Positions 45,139 to 56,633 of a stretch of DNA of 64,000 nucleotides are shown here, piece after piece (position 1 is the first letter of the stretch; every line of letters begins with the position of its first letter). The position numbers and the translations under genes were made by a program. The notes below the pieces were generated by a model, which worked only from the letters and a program-made list of their open reading frames with translations, made no database searches and was not told the origin of the DNA. This stretch comes from Sipunculus nudus (taxonomy: Eukaryota; Annelida; Sipuncula; Golfingiida; Sipunculidae). The stretch lies in assembly GCA_026874595.1 (NCBI GenBank), contig CM049316.1:11522839-11586838 (forward strand). Reading direction: 5' to 3'.

Positions 45139-46458
45139 TTAAAGGGGCCCAATCACCTATAAAGCATGTTGAGTTAACACGAAACATAGCTTCTTCCCTT
45201 TAATTGAATCTTTACCTGCCAAAATATTGCCTTGAAACCGTTTGCTTACTCCTGTAAACGAGTGTTAAAAACAGTGAACGCAGTTGTAAACATAAACACA
45301 GTGCGTTGGGCCGTATGCTGCACGGAGCCACAACACATGCCAATCAGGAGATGCCCTGACTGACTTGACTAAAAAATGTGATACATGTTCCCGCTGGCTG
45401 AAACACCGCGTGTTGCTCCTTAATCGGACCTCCGGTCACGCGGCCTTGATATGGTAAACAGACCGTGTTTACCAACACGCAGGGCTAAAACAAGGTATTA
45501 AGGTGTATAGATAAATACAGCTTATAAGGATATGATTTACCCATTTCGGTCGCACTTCACATTTCGGGGGCAGAAACATTAAAATCCTAAAGGCGTAATT
45601 ATATGCTGTTCTTAGCTTGTCATAAGTATAGGCCTCCTGCGCTTATCAGCGACACCACAAGCTAGAGCAACACATAGTTCCACAGTACAGTTGGAATAAA
45701 TACACTGTTACATTTTTTTAATAGTGAGAAAATTAAAGTATTAATGTATTGGCTTTATAATATAGAGATTGTATATAATTTGATTAAGCATGTCATTTTA
45801 TCACCAGTCAAGTCATAAGTCATAACGTGACCTAAATAGGTGATTTGTTTGACAAATGACAGTTTTCATGACTAACTTGATGCGCGGATTACAATTATTA
45901 CATTTATTGTTGACATTTATTCTTATTATTCTTAACTTATTCAAGAGCACACAATAAATCCTTTTTATAACCAGACACGTGAATGTTGTTTGCATAAATC
46001 TTGAGAGAGAGAGAGAGAGAGACAGCGAGAGAGAGAGAGAGGTTTTATTTTTTATTTTTTTAAATATAATAAATACAAAGGAAGTAAATTAAGCATTTGT
46101 ATGTACGTTGTAAGCATGTCAGTCTTTGTGGGGTATCATTTTTTCGATACAAAATAGTTAATTTCATATTGGAGATACTTTCATCAAAGCAACTTGCATT
46201 AATGTCACTGTGGGTACGAAGTCGCAGGGATACGAAGTGGGGAGGGTACGAAGTAGTAAAGGTACGAACTTGTAGAGGTACGAAGTTGTAAGGTACGAAG
46301 TGGAAATGGTACGAAGTAAACTGCTGCCAAGCGGTCGTTTGCGAGGAAATAAGACTGTGTCGTGGACTGGTTTTAGTGGAAACTTTTGTATAAAAGCAAA
46401 ACTGAACTGATAGTGTGAAAGAAAAGCAATACTATTTCTCCTGATTACGTCCCTTTAA
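45139..46458 (+). mobile_element. TTAA-specific MITE (piggyBac-like), inserted in LTR 2
   Basis: A 1312-bp element (45143-46454) is flanked by TTAA at 45139-45142 and 46455-46458. The ends are AGGGGCCCAATCA and, on the other strand, AGGGACGTAATCA. The uninterrupted LTR copies read 'gagttgaagattt' where this site reads gagTTAAgattt, so the pre-insertion site differs by one base. No transposase is visible. Inside are a (GA)n array (46003-46042) and seven 15-17-bp 'ggtacgaagt' repeats (46211-46320). TTAA duplication is the hallmark of piggyBac-type transposition; assigning it to that superfamily is inference. Confidence 0.82.
46211..46320 (+). repeat. seven ~16-bp 'ggtacgaagt' tandem repeats
   Basis: Units of 15-17 bp share ggtacgaagt with variable tails. 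They lie inside the MITE. Confidence 0.85.
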
Positions 46459-46505
46459 GATTTATTTGAAGTGTTTATTTAAAGCCAATTTGTAATTTCA
46501 TGCAA
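46455..46505 (+). repeat. BEL/Pao LTR 2, continuation fragment
   Basis: 'gatttatttgaagtgtttat' and 'taaagccaatttgtaa' match 55855-55900 in LTR 3. Homology then ends, so the rest of LTR 2 is deleted. Confidence 0.65.
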
Positions 46506-46802
46506 TGATCAGACTTGTTTGAAATTGCACCAGCAGATGGTGATACCTAAGTGGTTAAACAGTTCAGAACGAGGCTGAATGTAGTCCACGATTCAAAAGC
46601 CTCCATGTAAGAATACAAGTGTGTACCGCTCACTTAATAAACTGCTTTAAGATGCATCGGCGTTGTCATGCAACTTATTGTCTGGACTAGCAGTTCCCTA
46701 CGATCCACGGTCCCAACACGTCATGGTGAAGAATCCGAATTTCACGTAAGTCTGAGCGGTCATGTGTCTGACTTGACTCGCAAAGGAGGCCAGGCTTTGA
46801 AC

Positions 46803-47262
46803 TTAAAGGAACATAATCAGGAGCAATACTATGTTTATCCTTTCAAACAATCAGTTTAGTTTTGCTTAATACAAAAGTTTCCCAGCAAAACCATCCCAGC
46901 ACACAGTCTCAGTACCTCCCACACAGCTGTTTAACACCTTTTTATGGCTCTGCGTGTTGTAAACATAGTCCACATGTGTCTGTTTACCATAACAAGGCCA
47001 CGCAACCGGAGGTCCAAATATGAACCTCAACACGTGATGTTTTAGCGGGAATATGTATTACATTTTGTCAAGTCAATCGAGGCATCGCATGCATACGGCC
47101 CCACGCTCTGTGTTTATGTGGACACCTGTTATCGCGCCCGATACACTGTTTTTAACACTCATTTACAGGAGTAAGCAAAAGGTTTCAAGGCAATATTTTG
47201 GCAGGTACAGATTTATTTTATGGGGAAGAAGCTATTTTTTGTGTTAATGCAACTTTTTTGAC
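46803..47262 (-). mobile_element. second MITE copy, inverted and truncated
   Basis: It starts at a TTAA with AGGAACATAATCAGGAG. This is the reverse complement of the right end of the 45143 MITE. It runs through 'cagttt.gttttgctt' and 'atacaaaagtttcc', then matches the reverse complement of that element's left arm down to 'gtgttaa' at about 47250. The final ~30 bp and the second TTAA are missing, and most of the centre is deleted (about 460 bp total). Confidence 0.72.
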
Positions 47263-47880
47263 GCTTTTTGAACTATCCTAGAGACGGATGTGAATGTTGA
47301 ACCGTGACACGGTATTGTCTCACTTGATTGAAGCGCCAGCGCCATATGGTCGCTCACGGAGTTTATGTCAAAAATAGAATTTGGGAACGCTGCAGGCACT
47401 TTACCAACGTGAGTTACGTTCCTGTGCTCTCTTAATTCGGGCACCTGATTGGACTTTGGAATACGCCTACGGTTTGAATTTGTTGTGCTTCTTTCGCCAC
47501 AGTGCCTGATAAACTTGTTTCATGGGACTTACTTAAAAATACATAATTATAGCCTGGGAACTGCCTATCACTGTAAGTGAACCTTTTATTTCTCGCTGGT
47601 AAGAATGATGTACATTCTACCCATATTATGATTCAGCCAATAGACTGATAAGCTGACAATGTCCTTTTGTTTGAATATTTTGTGATAGCCACACTGATGG
47701 TTTATTCGTGATTAAGACAACCCACAGAACTTCTGAGTATGCCTAGCAAGACATTGACCGGTTGACTGTTGTTGCTAACTGCTGAAGTGAACTTAATGAT
47801 TTTTTAATAAGATTGACTTTGCTGCATCTGATTGTATTTGTTTTATTGACGTATTGATCGTGGTATGTGTACTCAGTTCT
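47263..47880. other. unassigned DNA before the Gypsy-like element
   Basis: No LTR match elsewhere in the window and no coding motif. It may be the leader or 5' LTR of the following element, which has no second copy here for comparison. Confidence 0.35.
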
Positions 47881-47886
47881 TGATAT

Positions 47887-50022
47887 ATGCGTGTTTTACA
47901 CTATGATTGCTTAGTGGCTCATGAACTAGATATAAGTAAAGTAGACACACTAAACAATGCTATCAAGCTTTTCAAGCGTTCATTAGTGGGTGCAGCCAGG
48001 ATTGGAGGTAAAACATATACTAGCCTGGGCAACTTGCGTGAGTCCTTCATCCAACGTTTCAGCCCCGCCCATTCTGTATATGCCAATAAAACTGTTCGAT
48101 CATTAGTTCACACACAGGGCGATTCCGCTAAGCAGTATATGAGCAAGGTTAGCTTAACGACTGACAGGATAGGTTATGGTGAATCGCAGGTAAGCAGCAA
48201 ATGTCTTTCCTCACTGTCCCATAAATGCTAGACAGCTGTAATAATGTCAGCCCCAGTGACTCCCACAGCTCATGATTTAGTGGTTAGAGCTCAAAGATAT
48301 TTGGACAGTGTGCATGTAAACTCAGGTCACGAAGTGATATTCAGCGCTACTCATACTGTTGATTCAGCATCAGCAGCACTAGCCGACTTGTATATGCAGA
48401 AACTAGAAGGTATTGAAGAACTTTCACATACTATGAATATCTCCCATGATGATACACGTGGCAGTGCATCCAGTCAGTCTAAAAAACACATAGATCTCCT
48501 AGTCCCGCCCTTTTCATGATAGAGGTAGGGGTCGATATCAACATTTTAGTACCTCCAGTAATGGAAGGCGTTGGAGTCCTTTACCAGCTCGACAGCACAA
48601 AAGATTTCCATTGGATAAGGTGGTTTTTATGAGTATTCCTATAAAACCAAATCACAAATGGAGACAATGTATTCAGAGGTTGTCTGATATGCAAAGTGGT
48701 CCCTTTGGGAATGGCTCATGACCTTATTACAATGACAGATGCCAGTTTTACCGATGTCATTTTTTTAGAAGGAGTCTGCTTAATCAAGCCCAAGTGCGTT
48801 AGGCCCCTGCTAAGGATTTTAATAACTATGATAATGTTCATCAACATGTTCTGTTGAAAGATAATACTTCTTGAATTTCTAGGTAGCCATCCAGTTGTAT
48901 TGCAACTTAACAGTAAAAGAAATTACCATGTTATATTTACCTAACAACCAGAGTTTACTTGTGTTAGTTGATTCTGGAGTAACACAATCTCATATCAGTA
49001 GCAGAAGTATAATTAAATCCCCTTACTTGTCGACTTTGAAACTGAGACCATCACACCCATAAATTTCAGAATAGGTAATGGAGAATTTCTACAAGCAGAA
49101 GAACTGTTATCTTGAATTTAAGAATTCAAATCCATGAATTTAAGATGCGTGCTGTAGTAGCAAGCAACTTGACTGATCCAGGTGTATTGTTAGATCAATC
49201 AACACTAAATAGGCTGCAAGGTTGCATTGATTTTGCTTTCAATCAGATAACTGCCATGCATATATCACAGTCAGCAATCAAACCTGTGACGACTTTCATT
49301 TTCAGAAATGTCGTCCCGGTGCCCACATTGATGTAAGAGATATTGTGACTGTTTTACAGCTTCTTTCATCTGACTTTGATTCTGAACACTCATATCATAC
49401 AATGCCTTATCATCAGATGTTGTTCCCATGCAACATTCAGATTAAAATTGTGATCCTGATTATTAGGAAGGTTGTACTGATAACAGCTCAGCTGAGGCAC
49501 ATGCAATAAGGAAACCCATCAACTTAGAAGATAGTGTCTTGACTGACAATCAGAGAAGTGAAGTGTTTATCTTGGTTTTAACACGCAGAACAGCATTTAG
49601 TTTATTTGGTGAGATTAATGCAAACCCAAAATTTGCTGTGGACCTAGAGTTAAACAATGAAACTGCTTTTTACATTAGGCCTTATCCAGTGACTGAAGAG
49701 AGGAAACGTATCATTGATACTGAACTGCTTAAATTGGTAAAACTTTTAGCAAAGGGTCACAATTCCTTTTACGTCACCTGTATTGTTAGTTAACAAAAAT
49801 AATGGATAAGATGAGAGAGTTGTCTTATTGCAAACCAAACTTGCTTAGAATTATTGACGTGAAGAGTGCTTTTAACAGTTTGTCCTTAACCAAAAAAAGC
49901 ACAGGAATTTCTTGGCATTGTTTCAAATCCCTGAGGTGACAGTTATTAATACAAAAAGCTTCCCATGGGATTATCCATTTCAGCGGAGATATATTATATT
50001 TTATCAGAGATTCCAAGTGCGC
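47887..50022 (+). mobile_element. Ty3/Gypsy-like LTR retrotransposon, 5' part (degenerate)
   Basis: Order gag-protease-RT. The gag-like frame 47887-48231 has a Val/Leu-rich block and 'SPAHSVYANKTVRSL', followed by a basic RGR region (48520-48600). An aspartic protease site LLVLVDSGVTQSHIS lies at about 48956-49000. The RT entry AFYIRPYPVTEERKRIIDTE is at 49655-49720, the RT core IDVKSAFNSLSL near 49855, and MGLSIS at 49965. Frames are interrupted by stops. A minus-strand LINE tail interrupts it at about 50025. RNase H is not found. No functional protein is expected. Confidence 0.65.
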
Positions 50023-50770
50023 ACGATTTTTTTTATATATATATATATATCTTTATTCGTATAAGGAAGAACAGAGCATTATATGCAATGATTAGAAATG
50101 TGAAATCAATGAAAGATAAACAGAAAGACGGAAAGAATAATGAAAGTTCAGTCCATACCTATTAAAAAATCGGTTGATAATAAAAATTAGCGTTTTAACC
50201 TCATCGTTGGTCGAATTTGAGGGACATATTCCATCTTTGCATTCTATCTATGTATTCTGACAGTAAATCTAAATTAATGGATTTTGTTACAATCATCAAC
50301 TGCCTCTTAAGTGTCTTTATATATCTAATGTCATTTTCAACATCCTGCATGTTCAGGAATAAATTTATAGAGCGTGACCTGATTATATTTATCAGAGCCA
50401 GAGAGCCCGCCAATCCATGTAAAATATTCTTGTGCAAGTTATATGGTTTGTGCCATAGGTGACGCAGAGCCTTATCATATGATGAACTGAATCGATCAAT
50501 TGACTTATGTTTAAATAACTAGGTTTAACAGCCGTAAAAGGAACAACAATAAAACAATCAGAGTGAAATAGCTTATTCTTAACCTTGCTAGACAGACATC
50601 CGAAATTCGCCGTTAAGGTGTTAAAGCTTGCAATAAATTTGACTCTTTTACCGATGATTACATTTTGATTTTCAGTCAGAATTATTCTCAGCATTGTGAG
50701 CATTTGTCGCAAATTTTATCTGCTCTATAGAACAACGGATTGAAAATATGTCCCCGTAAATGTACCCTCT
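50023..50770 (-). mobile_element. 3' end of a non-LTR retrotransposon (LINE ORF2 C-terminus)
   Basis: Minus strand. About 50712-50201 reads as two overlapping frame pieces with GKRVKFIASFNTLTANFGC, SSYDKALR, and NILHGLAGSLALINIIRSRS. These match the post-RT region of invertebrate LINEs (A.R.L...P..TH..IL..L......I..R). Its 3' end carries AATAAA and a TA/A tail at about 50020-50060, as expected for a retroposed copy on the minus strand. Confidence 0.6.
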
Positions 50771-50774
50771 TTCG

Positions 50775-50985
50775 AAAGAAAGGGCATATATTTCCATTGA
50801 TTCTCAGGACACTGTGAGCATTGCACCAATGACTGATGTGTCTTGCAATACCTACTCTCATAGCCACGCCGGGAATCGAACCCGGGTCGCCAGCGGAGAA
50901 GGCCGAGAGTTTTACTAATCAGCTGTCCAGGTTATATATATGTAATATTCATTCAGTGTCTGACTGTGAATGTTTTGACTTTGCA
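50775..50985 (-). mobile_element. tRNA-derived SINE-like element or tRNA pseudogene
   Basis: The minus strand holds 'ggacagctgattagtaaaac' and then 'cgacccgggttcgattcccgg' as a perfect T-arm-like stem with box B. The D-arm/box A is poor. The acceptor ends do not pair and no clean anticodon arm forms, so it is unlikely to be a working tRNA. Confidence 0.5.
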
Positions 50986-50989
50986 TATC

Positions 50990-51930
50990 CTACAAAAAGA
51001 CGCCGCCCTGTAACCCGTGCATATGCTAAAAAGCAAGGGTTTGCTATCCATTCTTTGTTTGCTTTGTCAATGTACCAGCAAAAGCTAGTGATCATCCAGC
51101 TTCTGGTTCACTTAATATTCATCCCAGTCCCAGAGACATTGATGCTTCTATTAGGTTACAGAGGGTCCCTAACGTTACACAGTTTCCCACTCCCAGTCAA
51201 CCACCAGGCTTGTATCTGAACCAGGGTCTGAGCTTCGATTGGTAGATAATCAGCAGTCATCAAAAGGCAAGTCAGCAGTGATGCCACAGATTGTGATACC
51301 TGCAAACCAACAGACTCAACCTTTTATCAAACCTGAATATGTAGACCCACCACCAGATATTTTGCGACCACCACGCCAAATTCCAAGTCAAAAAGACCTT
51401 GATAGGGTTATGAAAATTATAAAGAGAAAGATATTGCGAGACTTCAGTTCGCAAGTTCATGTTCAGGAGTTTAGATTGGCTCAACAGTCTTCACCTTACT
51501 ACAAAAGTATTTATGACCTTTAAGCTCACAACATTGTACTTCATGACAGAAAAGCTGTTAGGTCAGTTGTTATTAAATGTAGATCAATATATAGTTTGTG
51601 ATGTTGTCATGTTCAAACTTCTATTTGATCCTGGAAATGAAAATTTCACTCTCCGATAGCGATATCTGATAGCGATAGTGATACCTGAAGAATACATAGA
51701 CACATTGATCAGTCACGAATCATATCACGATTTACTCTTGTCATCTCACCAGGGTTGTGTTAGATCATACTTCACCATGAGAAAGAATTTTTATTTTCCA
51801 TCTATGTTTGAAAGGATAGCAGGTTACATAAGAGCTTGTGCTAGATGTCAGCAGTTTAAAAAGCAACCTGACACAGTGAGACTATTTCAAGAAAGATTAC
51901 CAGCTACATTCATGCCATTTGACAAGCCAG
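50990..51930 (+). mobile_element. Gypsy-like element, 3' part: linker and integrase zinc domain
   Basis: 51239-51523 and 51678-51930 contain a linker and then SSHQGCVRSYFTMRKNFYFP and YIRACARCQQFK, the HHCC zinc domain of a Gypsy-type integrase. The DDE core does not follow. Instead, at about 51935, the sequence switches to BEL/Pao gag sequence. Confidence 0.62.
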
Positions 51931-51934
51931 CGAC

Positions 51935-54900
51935 TTATCGCAATACGTTATGGACAACCATAAGTGATTGCTCGTGCATAAATAGCTTGACATGTTAATT
52001 TACCGCCATGGGGAACTCTATTAACTCGGAGTTGTTAAAACGGTAAATGCATATGGAAAAAGATCAACTCTCTTTGAGTAATATTGGTTATCTTGCTGAT
52101 ATGAATAGCTCAGAAAACTTGCTAAAGATAATTATAGGCGTTTACTTATGCTATCAGAACACAATAGGCTGAAACCGCCGAGACCATTATTGACACAGGT
52201 GTTGAAGTAGATTTTTTTCACATTAAGACAAACACAATGGATGGCAAATATATAGCATTTACTGGAGATGAGCCTATAGGGCCTACAGAGTTAAGGTTAC
52301 AAGGTTAATGCCAAAAGTCCCAGGTTTACCACTTCAAGCAGGGTGGTGCTAGTGGTGGTAATAAATTTCAGTAGGAGATAAAGGGTCAACAGATACAAGA
52401 TGTTCAAGATGCATGTTTTGTTCTGGGAATCATCATATTGTTTATTGTAGGGTATTTTCTGGAAAATCACTTTATGACCGGAGAAAGTTTATGAGAATAA
52501 AATGATTGTGTGATAATTGTTTTCAGAAAGCCCACTTTGCCAGAGGTTGTTTGAAGAACAGTGCATCTGCTGTTGAAGCTTGTAAAACTTAAACATCAGA
52601 TTTTGCTTCATGTATTTTCAAAAGCATGATAATGCAAGTGCTAGCAGTGATGTTGCACAGACAAAAGTAACAACAAACACAAGTGATGCCAAACCAGAAG
52701 GTATGCATCATTTGATCAGTTTTGATCACGTGTGATAACAAATCTGATATGAATGTTTCAGGTCATTGTACATCTACTGCTGCCGGAAGGGACGAGCGTG
52801 TTAACATATTGTGCCTGTTGTGTTACAGAACAGAAAGGAAGGTAAATTGTATCATACTTATGCCTAATTAGATGATATCTCAGGTGTTACTAGGGGTTAT
52901 CAGAAAATTGTTGATATTATATAGTTAAAGGATACTACTAGACGTCTTTCTCTAACAACGGTGATAAAAGTTCTACCTAGTGTTTAGAAGTCTCTGATTT
53001 GTTTGGTAAATCTGTAGATTGTACAGCATGTATTGAGTTAGAAATGGTATGGCAGTTTACAAATTACCTGTATCAAGAGGGAATATTTCATTGAATAAAG
53101 CTTTAAAGGAATGGTCACATTTAAGGGAGTTGAGCTTCCCACAGATAGATCAGAGAGAGGTCATACTCCTGATAGGTAGTGATGTACCAGAGATATTCTA
53201 GGCTTTTGAGGAGAGGATAGGAAACATTAAAGAACTATATGCTGTTATTTCACCAGGCTGGAGTCTCATAAAACCTATAAATAAATCAAGGAGGTCTTTT
53301 GCACATGTTAATTTTGTTTATGTTTACAGTGCTGCTCTAAATCATAAGGTGAAGTAGTACTGGAAAACTGAATTAAATGATTGTGTAGAAAAGGCAGCCA
53401 TGTCAAAAGATAAAGGTGCACTGTCAACTATGTAGAGTTCGATATCCTTAGTTAATGGTCTTTATCAGGTAGCATTACCATGGAGACGTACTGCTGCATG
53501 TCTGCCTAATAACAGAGAGGAAGTTACAGTAGAATAGTGACTTATATTTGAAGTACAAGGACTCTGTAATTAGATAAATAGACAAGGACTATGTCAAGTT
53601 AGTGCTGAATGATACAGAAGCATGTGAGCGTTCAATGTGGTAATAATTTTACCGCATCATCCAGCTTTTTAATCTACAGAAACCTGGAAAGGTCAAAGTT
53701 GTGTTTGGTTGTGCTGCCAGATATCAGGGCACATCATTAAATGAACAGTTGTTACAAGGACAAGATTCAAGTAATAATTTGGTGGGTATTCTGATAAGGC
53801 TTAGACAAGAACCAGTAGCTCTAGCCACTGAAACTTAGGCAATGTTTCTCTAGGTAAGTGTAGATCATCATGACTGTGGTGATTACAGATCCTTATGGTG
53901 GCAAGATTTATATTTAAATGCCGAAGCAGTAGACTATCAAATTCTTTGTTTGGAGCAACCTCATCTGTAAGTTGTGCTAGTTTCTGTCTCTGGAGAACTG
54001 TTCAGAATAATCAGGGTAAGTTTGATGATCAGACAGTACAGTATATATGTTGATGATTTTCTGAAGGCGATTGATACAGAAAGTCATGCAGTACATCTTT
54101 TCAATTAGCTATGTGCTTTGTTGACTAGGTGAGGTTTTCAGTTCACTAAGTGGATCAGCAACAGCCGTTTTGATCTAATTAGCTTACGGATAGTGAGAGG
54201 GCATCCTCTTTTGTATATCTATATTTAAACAAAATGCCAGTTGAGCGCACATTAGGTTTGCAGTGGAGTATTGAAACCGACGATTTCGAATTAGTGTAGA
54301 CAAGTGTAAACTGCCAAAAAAGAGGGGATTTTTTTCTATTTCATTTATGATCCGTTGAGGGATTTTAACTCCAGTGACATTACCGCCAAAACAGTTGCTA
54401 CAGGAACTTTGTAAACAGATAATATTGTGGGATGATAATATCTCAACCAAACAAGTGATTTGGTAAATGCAGTGGCTAAATAATTTATGAGGTCTCGGGA
54501 ATGTAGGGATAGACCGGTGTTTCAAGCCTGTAGTGTTTGGTGACATTTCTAGCGTCTTGCATTTCTAGCATTCAAGATATCAGTTTGTAGATTAAAAGTC
54601 AAAGAAATGAATATGGCACAGGAACAGATTTTTAAATGTATACAGCAGTCTAGTTTTTCTAAATAAATTCATGAACTGAGCAGATCAGAGGAAGGGGCAG
54701 CAGAATATGATTATAAGTTTAGGGAAGAAGTTCGTAAATCAATCCACTAAACAAGTTAAGTCCAAAGAAGAAGAGAATTTTAAGAATGGGTGGTCGCCTA
54801 GAGAGAGAGAGAGCAGACATGAGCTATGCTGCTGGACTTCCAACTATTTTGCCATACTAGCATCATGTCACTCACTTGATAGAACAGCATTATCATAGGA

Positions 54901-55782
54901 CACTCAGGTGTAGACCATGTACTTTTATTAGTGAGACAGCATTATTGGATCATTAAAGCTCATGCAGCTGTAAAGGAGTGCTTAAGAGCTTTTTTGATTT
55001 TTATAAATCGAGATGCACTTAGGGGTCAACAGTATATGACTCCTTTACCAGTTGAGAGATTAATTCCAGATAAACCTCCAATTAAATATAATGGGGAAGA
55101 TAATTTTTTTTATGGCCAACAAAGGTTTAACAGGGGCGCACTCTTGTAAAGCGTTATTGATGTTTGTTTACATCTTTTCACATGAAGAGCGGTTCATATT
55201 GAAATTGATAATTGATAATGGTACACATTTTTATGCGGGTGATAGAGAACTGCGCTCGACTCTGCAGCATTGGAATCAAAGGAAATACTTGACTATCTAA
55301 GCCAGGGTAATTAAGTGGCATTTTAGTCCCTCAACAGCTAACCACATGGTTGGAATATGGGAGCGAATGGTAGAGCTAAAAATAAAAGGTACTGAAAGCA
55401 TTGTTAAAAGAACAAACAGTTCAGGATGAGACTCAGTTGGCAGTTATTACAGAAGGTAAAATCATTCTTAATGACACACCACAAACGCAGCCTAGTGATG
55501 ACAATAGGAATATTGAGCCACTTGCACCTAACAGGTTTTTGTTTAGAGAATATTTGCCAAGTTTGCAGGAAAGGCAAAAAAAAAGGACAAAACAAAGCAG
55601 AAACTTACATGTAATTGACTTGGTATTAGTGATAAATGAAAACGGTCATTTCAGATAATGGCCGTAAGGAAGAATCAGTAGTGTATGGAGACAGGAATAA
55701 GCTTTTCCATCTGTCAAGTTGAAAACATCCAGTAAATATCATGTGACACTGGTTACCAAATTATGGTTACTTGAAGGTGAAG
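51935..55782 (+). mobile_element. BEL/Pao copy 3 body, 5'-truncated (degenerate)
   Basis: It is colinear with copy 2 (41723-44992) but longer in the middle. It starts within gag ('gattgctcgtgcat', 'caactctctttgagtaat'). It contains the knuckle region (52390-52560), the protease/RT region and a YVDDF-like RT box near 54040. 54200-54560 holds an RT-RNase H connection (MPVERTLGLQWSIE). The integrase zinc region and VRQHYWI lie near 54925, and 55030-55110 has MTPLPVERLIP. Stops and frameshifts throughout. Its 5' LTR is missing. Confidence 0.7.
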
Positions 55783-56633
55783 TATATAAAACTATTGGAC
55801 CATATTGATGCACTTCAGTATTGTAAATGAAACAATGACTGAATGTTAGAGTTGAAGATTTATTTGAAGTGTTAATTTACAGCCAATTTATAAAAAACGT
55901 GTTAAACGAGTGATATGCCATACAGGCATATGTTCATGCAGTTGTTCAGGAACATAGGTTTCGTGTTTGTCAAATGATAAAGCTGAACGAAGTATAATTT
56001 GATAAATTATTTACTATCATAGTACTGTATAACCTTTTCCATATTATTATGAACACGAAGGACTAGCTTGAGAAGTCTGTAGGAATTGTGAAACTGTAGA
56101 AGAGGATATTGCTATAATATGTACCTTATCTATTGAAGTAATTTAATATCCGTATGACATGACCAAACAGAGAACACTCTTTGATAGTATTTTATATATA
56201 TAGAAACATGGGTTACACATAGATGATATCGTACATGTACGTATGCATGTTTCGAACGTAGAATGAACTACAGTTAGTTCATTAGGCCGGTGTGTAATGA
56301 CGAAAATCGAATAGGTAGGTTTGTGTATGGTACGGTTGTGCTGGGTGTCTAAGGGGGTCTTTTTTTACTTTTTTTTTGTACGGGCCATACGGATGGTATT
56401 GGGGTCTCCGATCAGAGACTACGGGTGAAAAAGGACAACATGGTGGCCAGATGGTCCAGGTTATGGAAGGGTTGTCACAGTTTGGATCCCGTATGTTCGT
56501 GTGTAACGGTGTCTTCCGTGTTAAGGGAACTTATGTGTGTTACGGGTGTTTCGTGTGTTTCATGAGATGTTACTTAATTGGACTTAGTTCATTGTAGCCA
56601 AATCAAGGACTTTCTTAAGTAACATTGGCTACA
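55783..56633 (+). repeat. BEL/Pao LTR 3
   Basis: Colinear with LTR 1 to the terminal ..tggctaca. Internal deletions occur near its 5' end ('ggaccata' joins 'ttgatgcacttcagt'). Many substitutions relative to LTR 1 show that the insertion is old or that the two LTRs belong to different copies. Confidence 0.7.

Noticed and set aside
45180-47262. One 2.1-kb element with ~350-bp terminal inverted repeats
   Set aside because: The TTAA duplication at 46455 and resumption of LTR sequence there show that a first element ends at 46454. The right arm is a separate inverted copy.
50870-50945. Functional tRNA gene on the minus strand
   Set aside because: Good T-arm, but the D-arm and anticodon arm do not fold properly and the acceptor ends do not pair. 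Better explained as a SINE or pseudogene.
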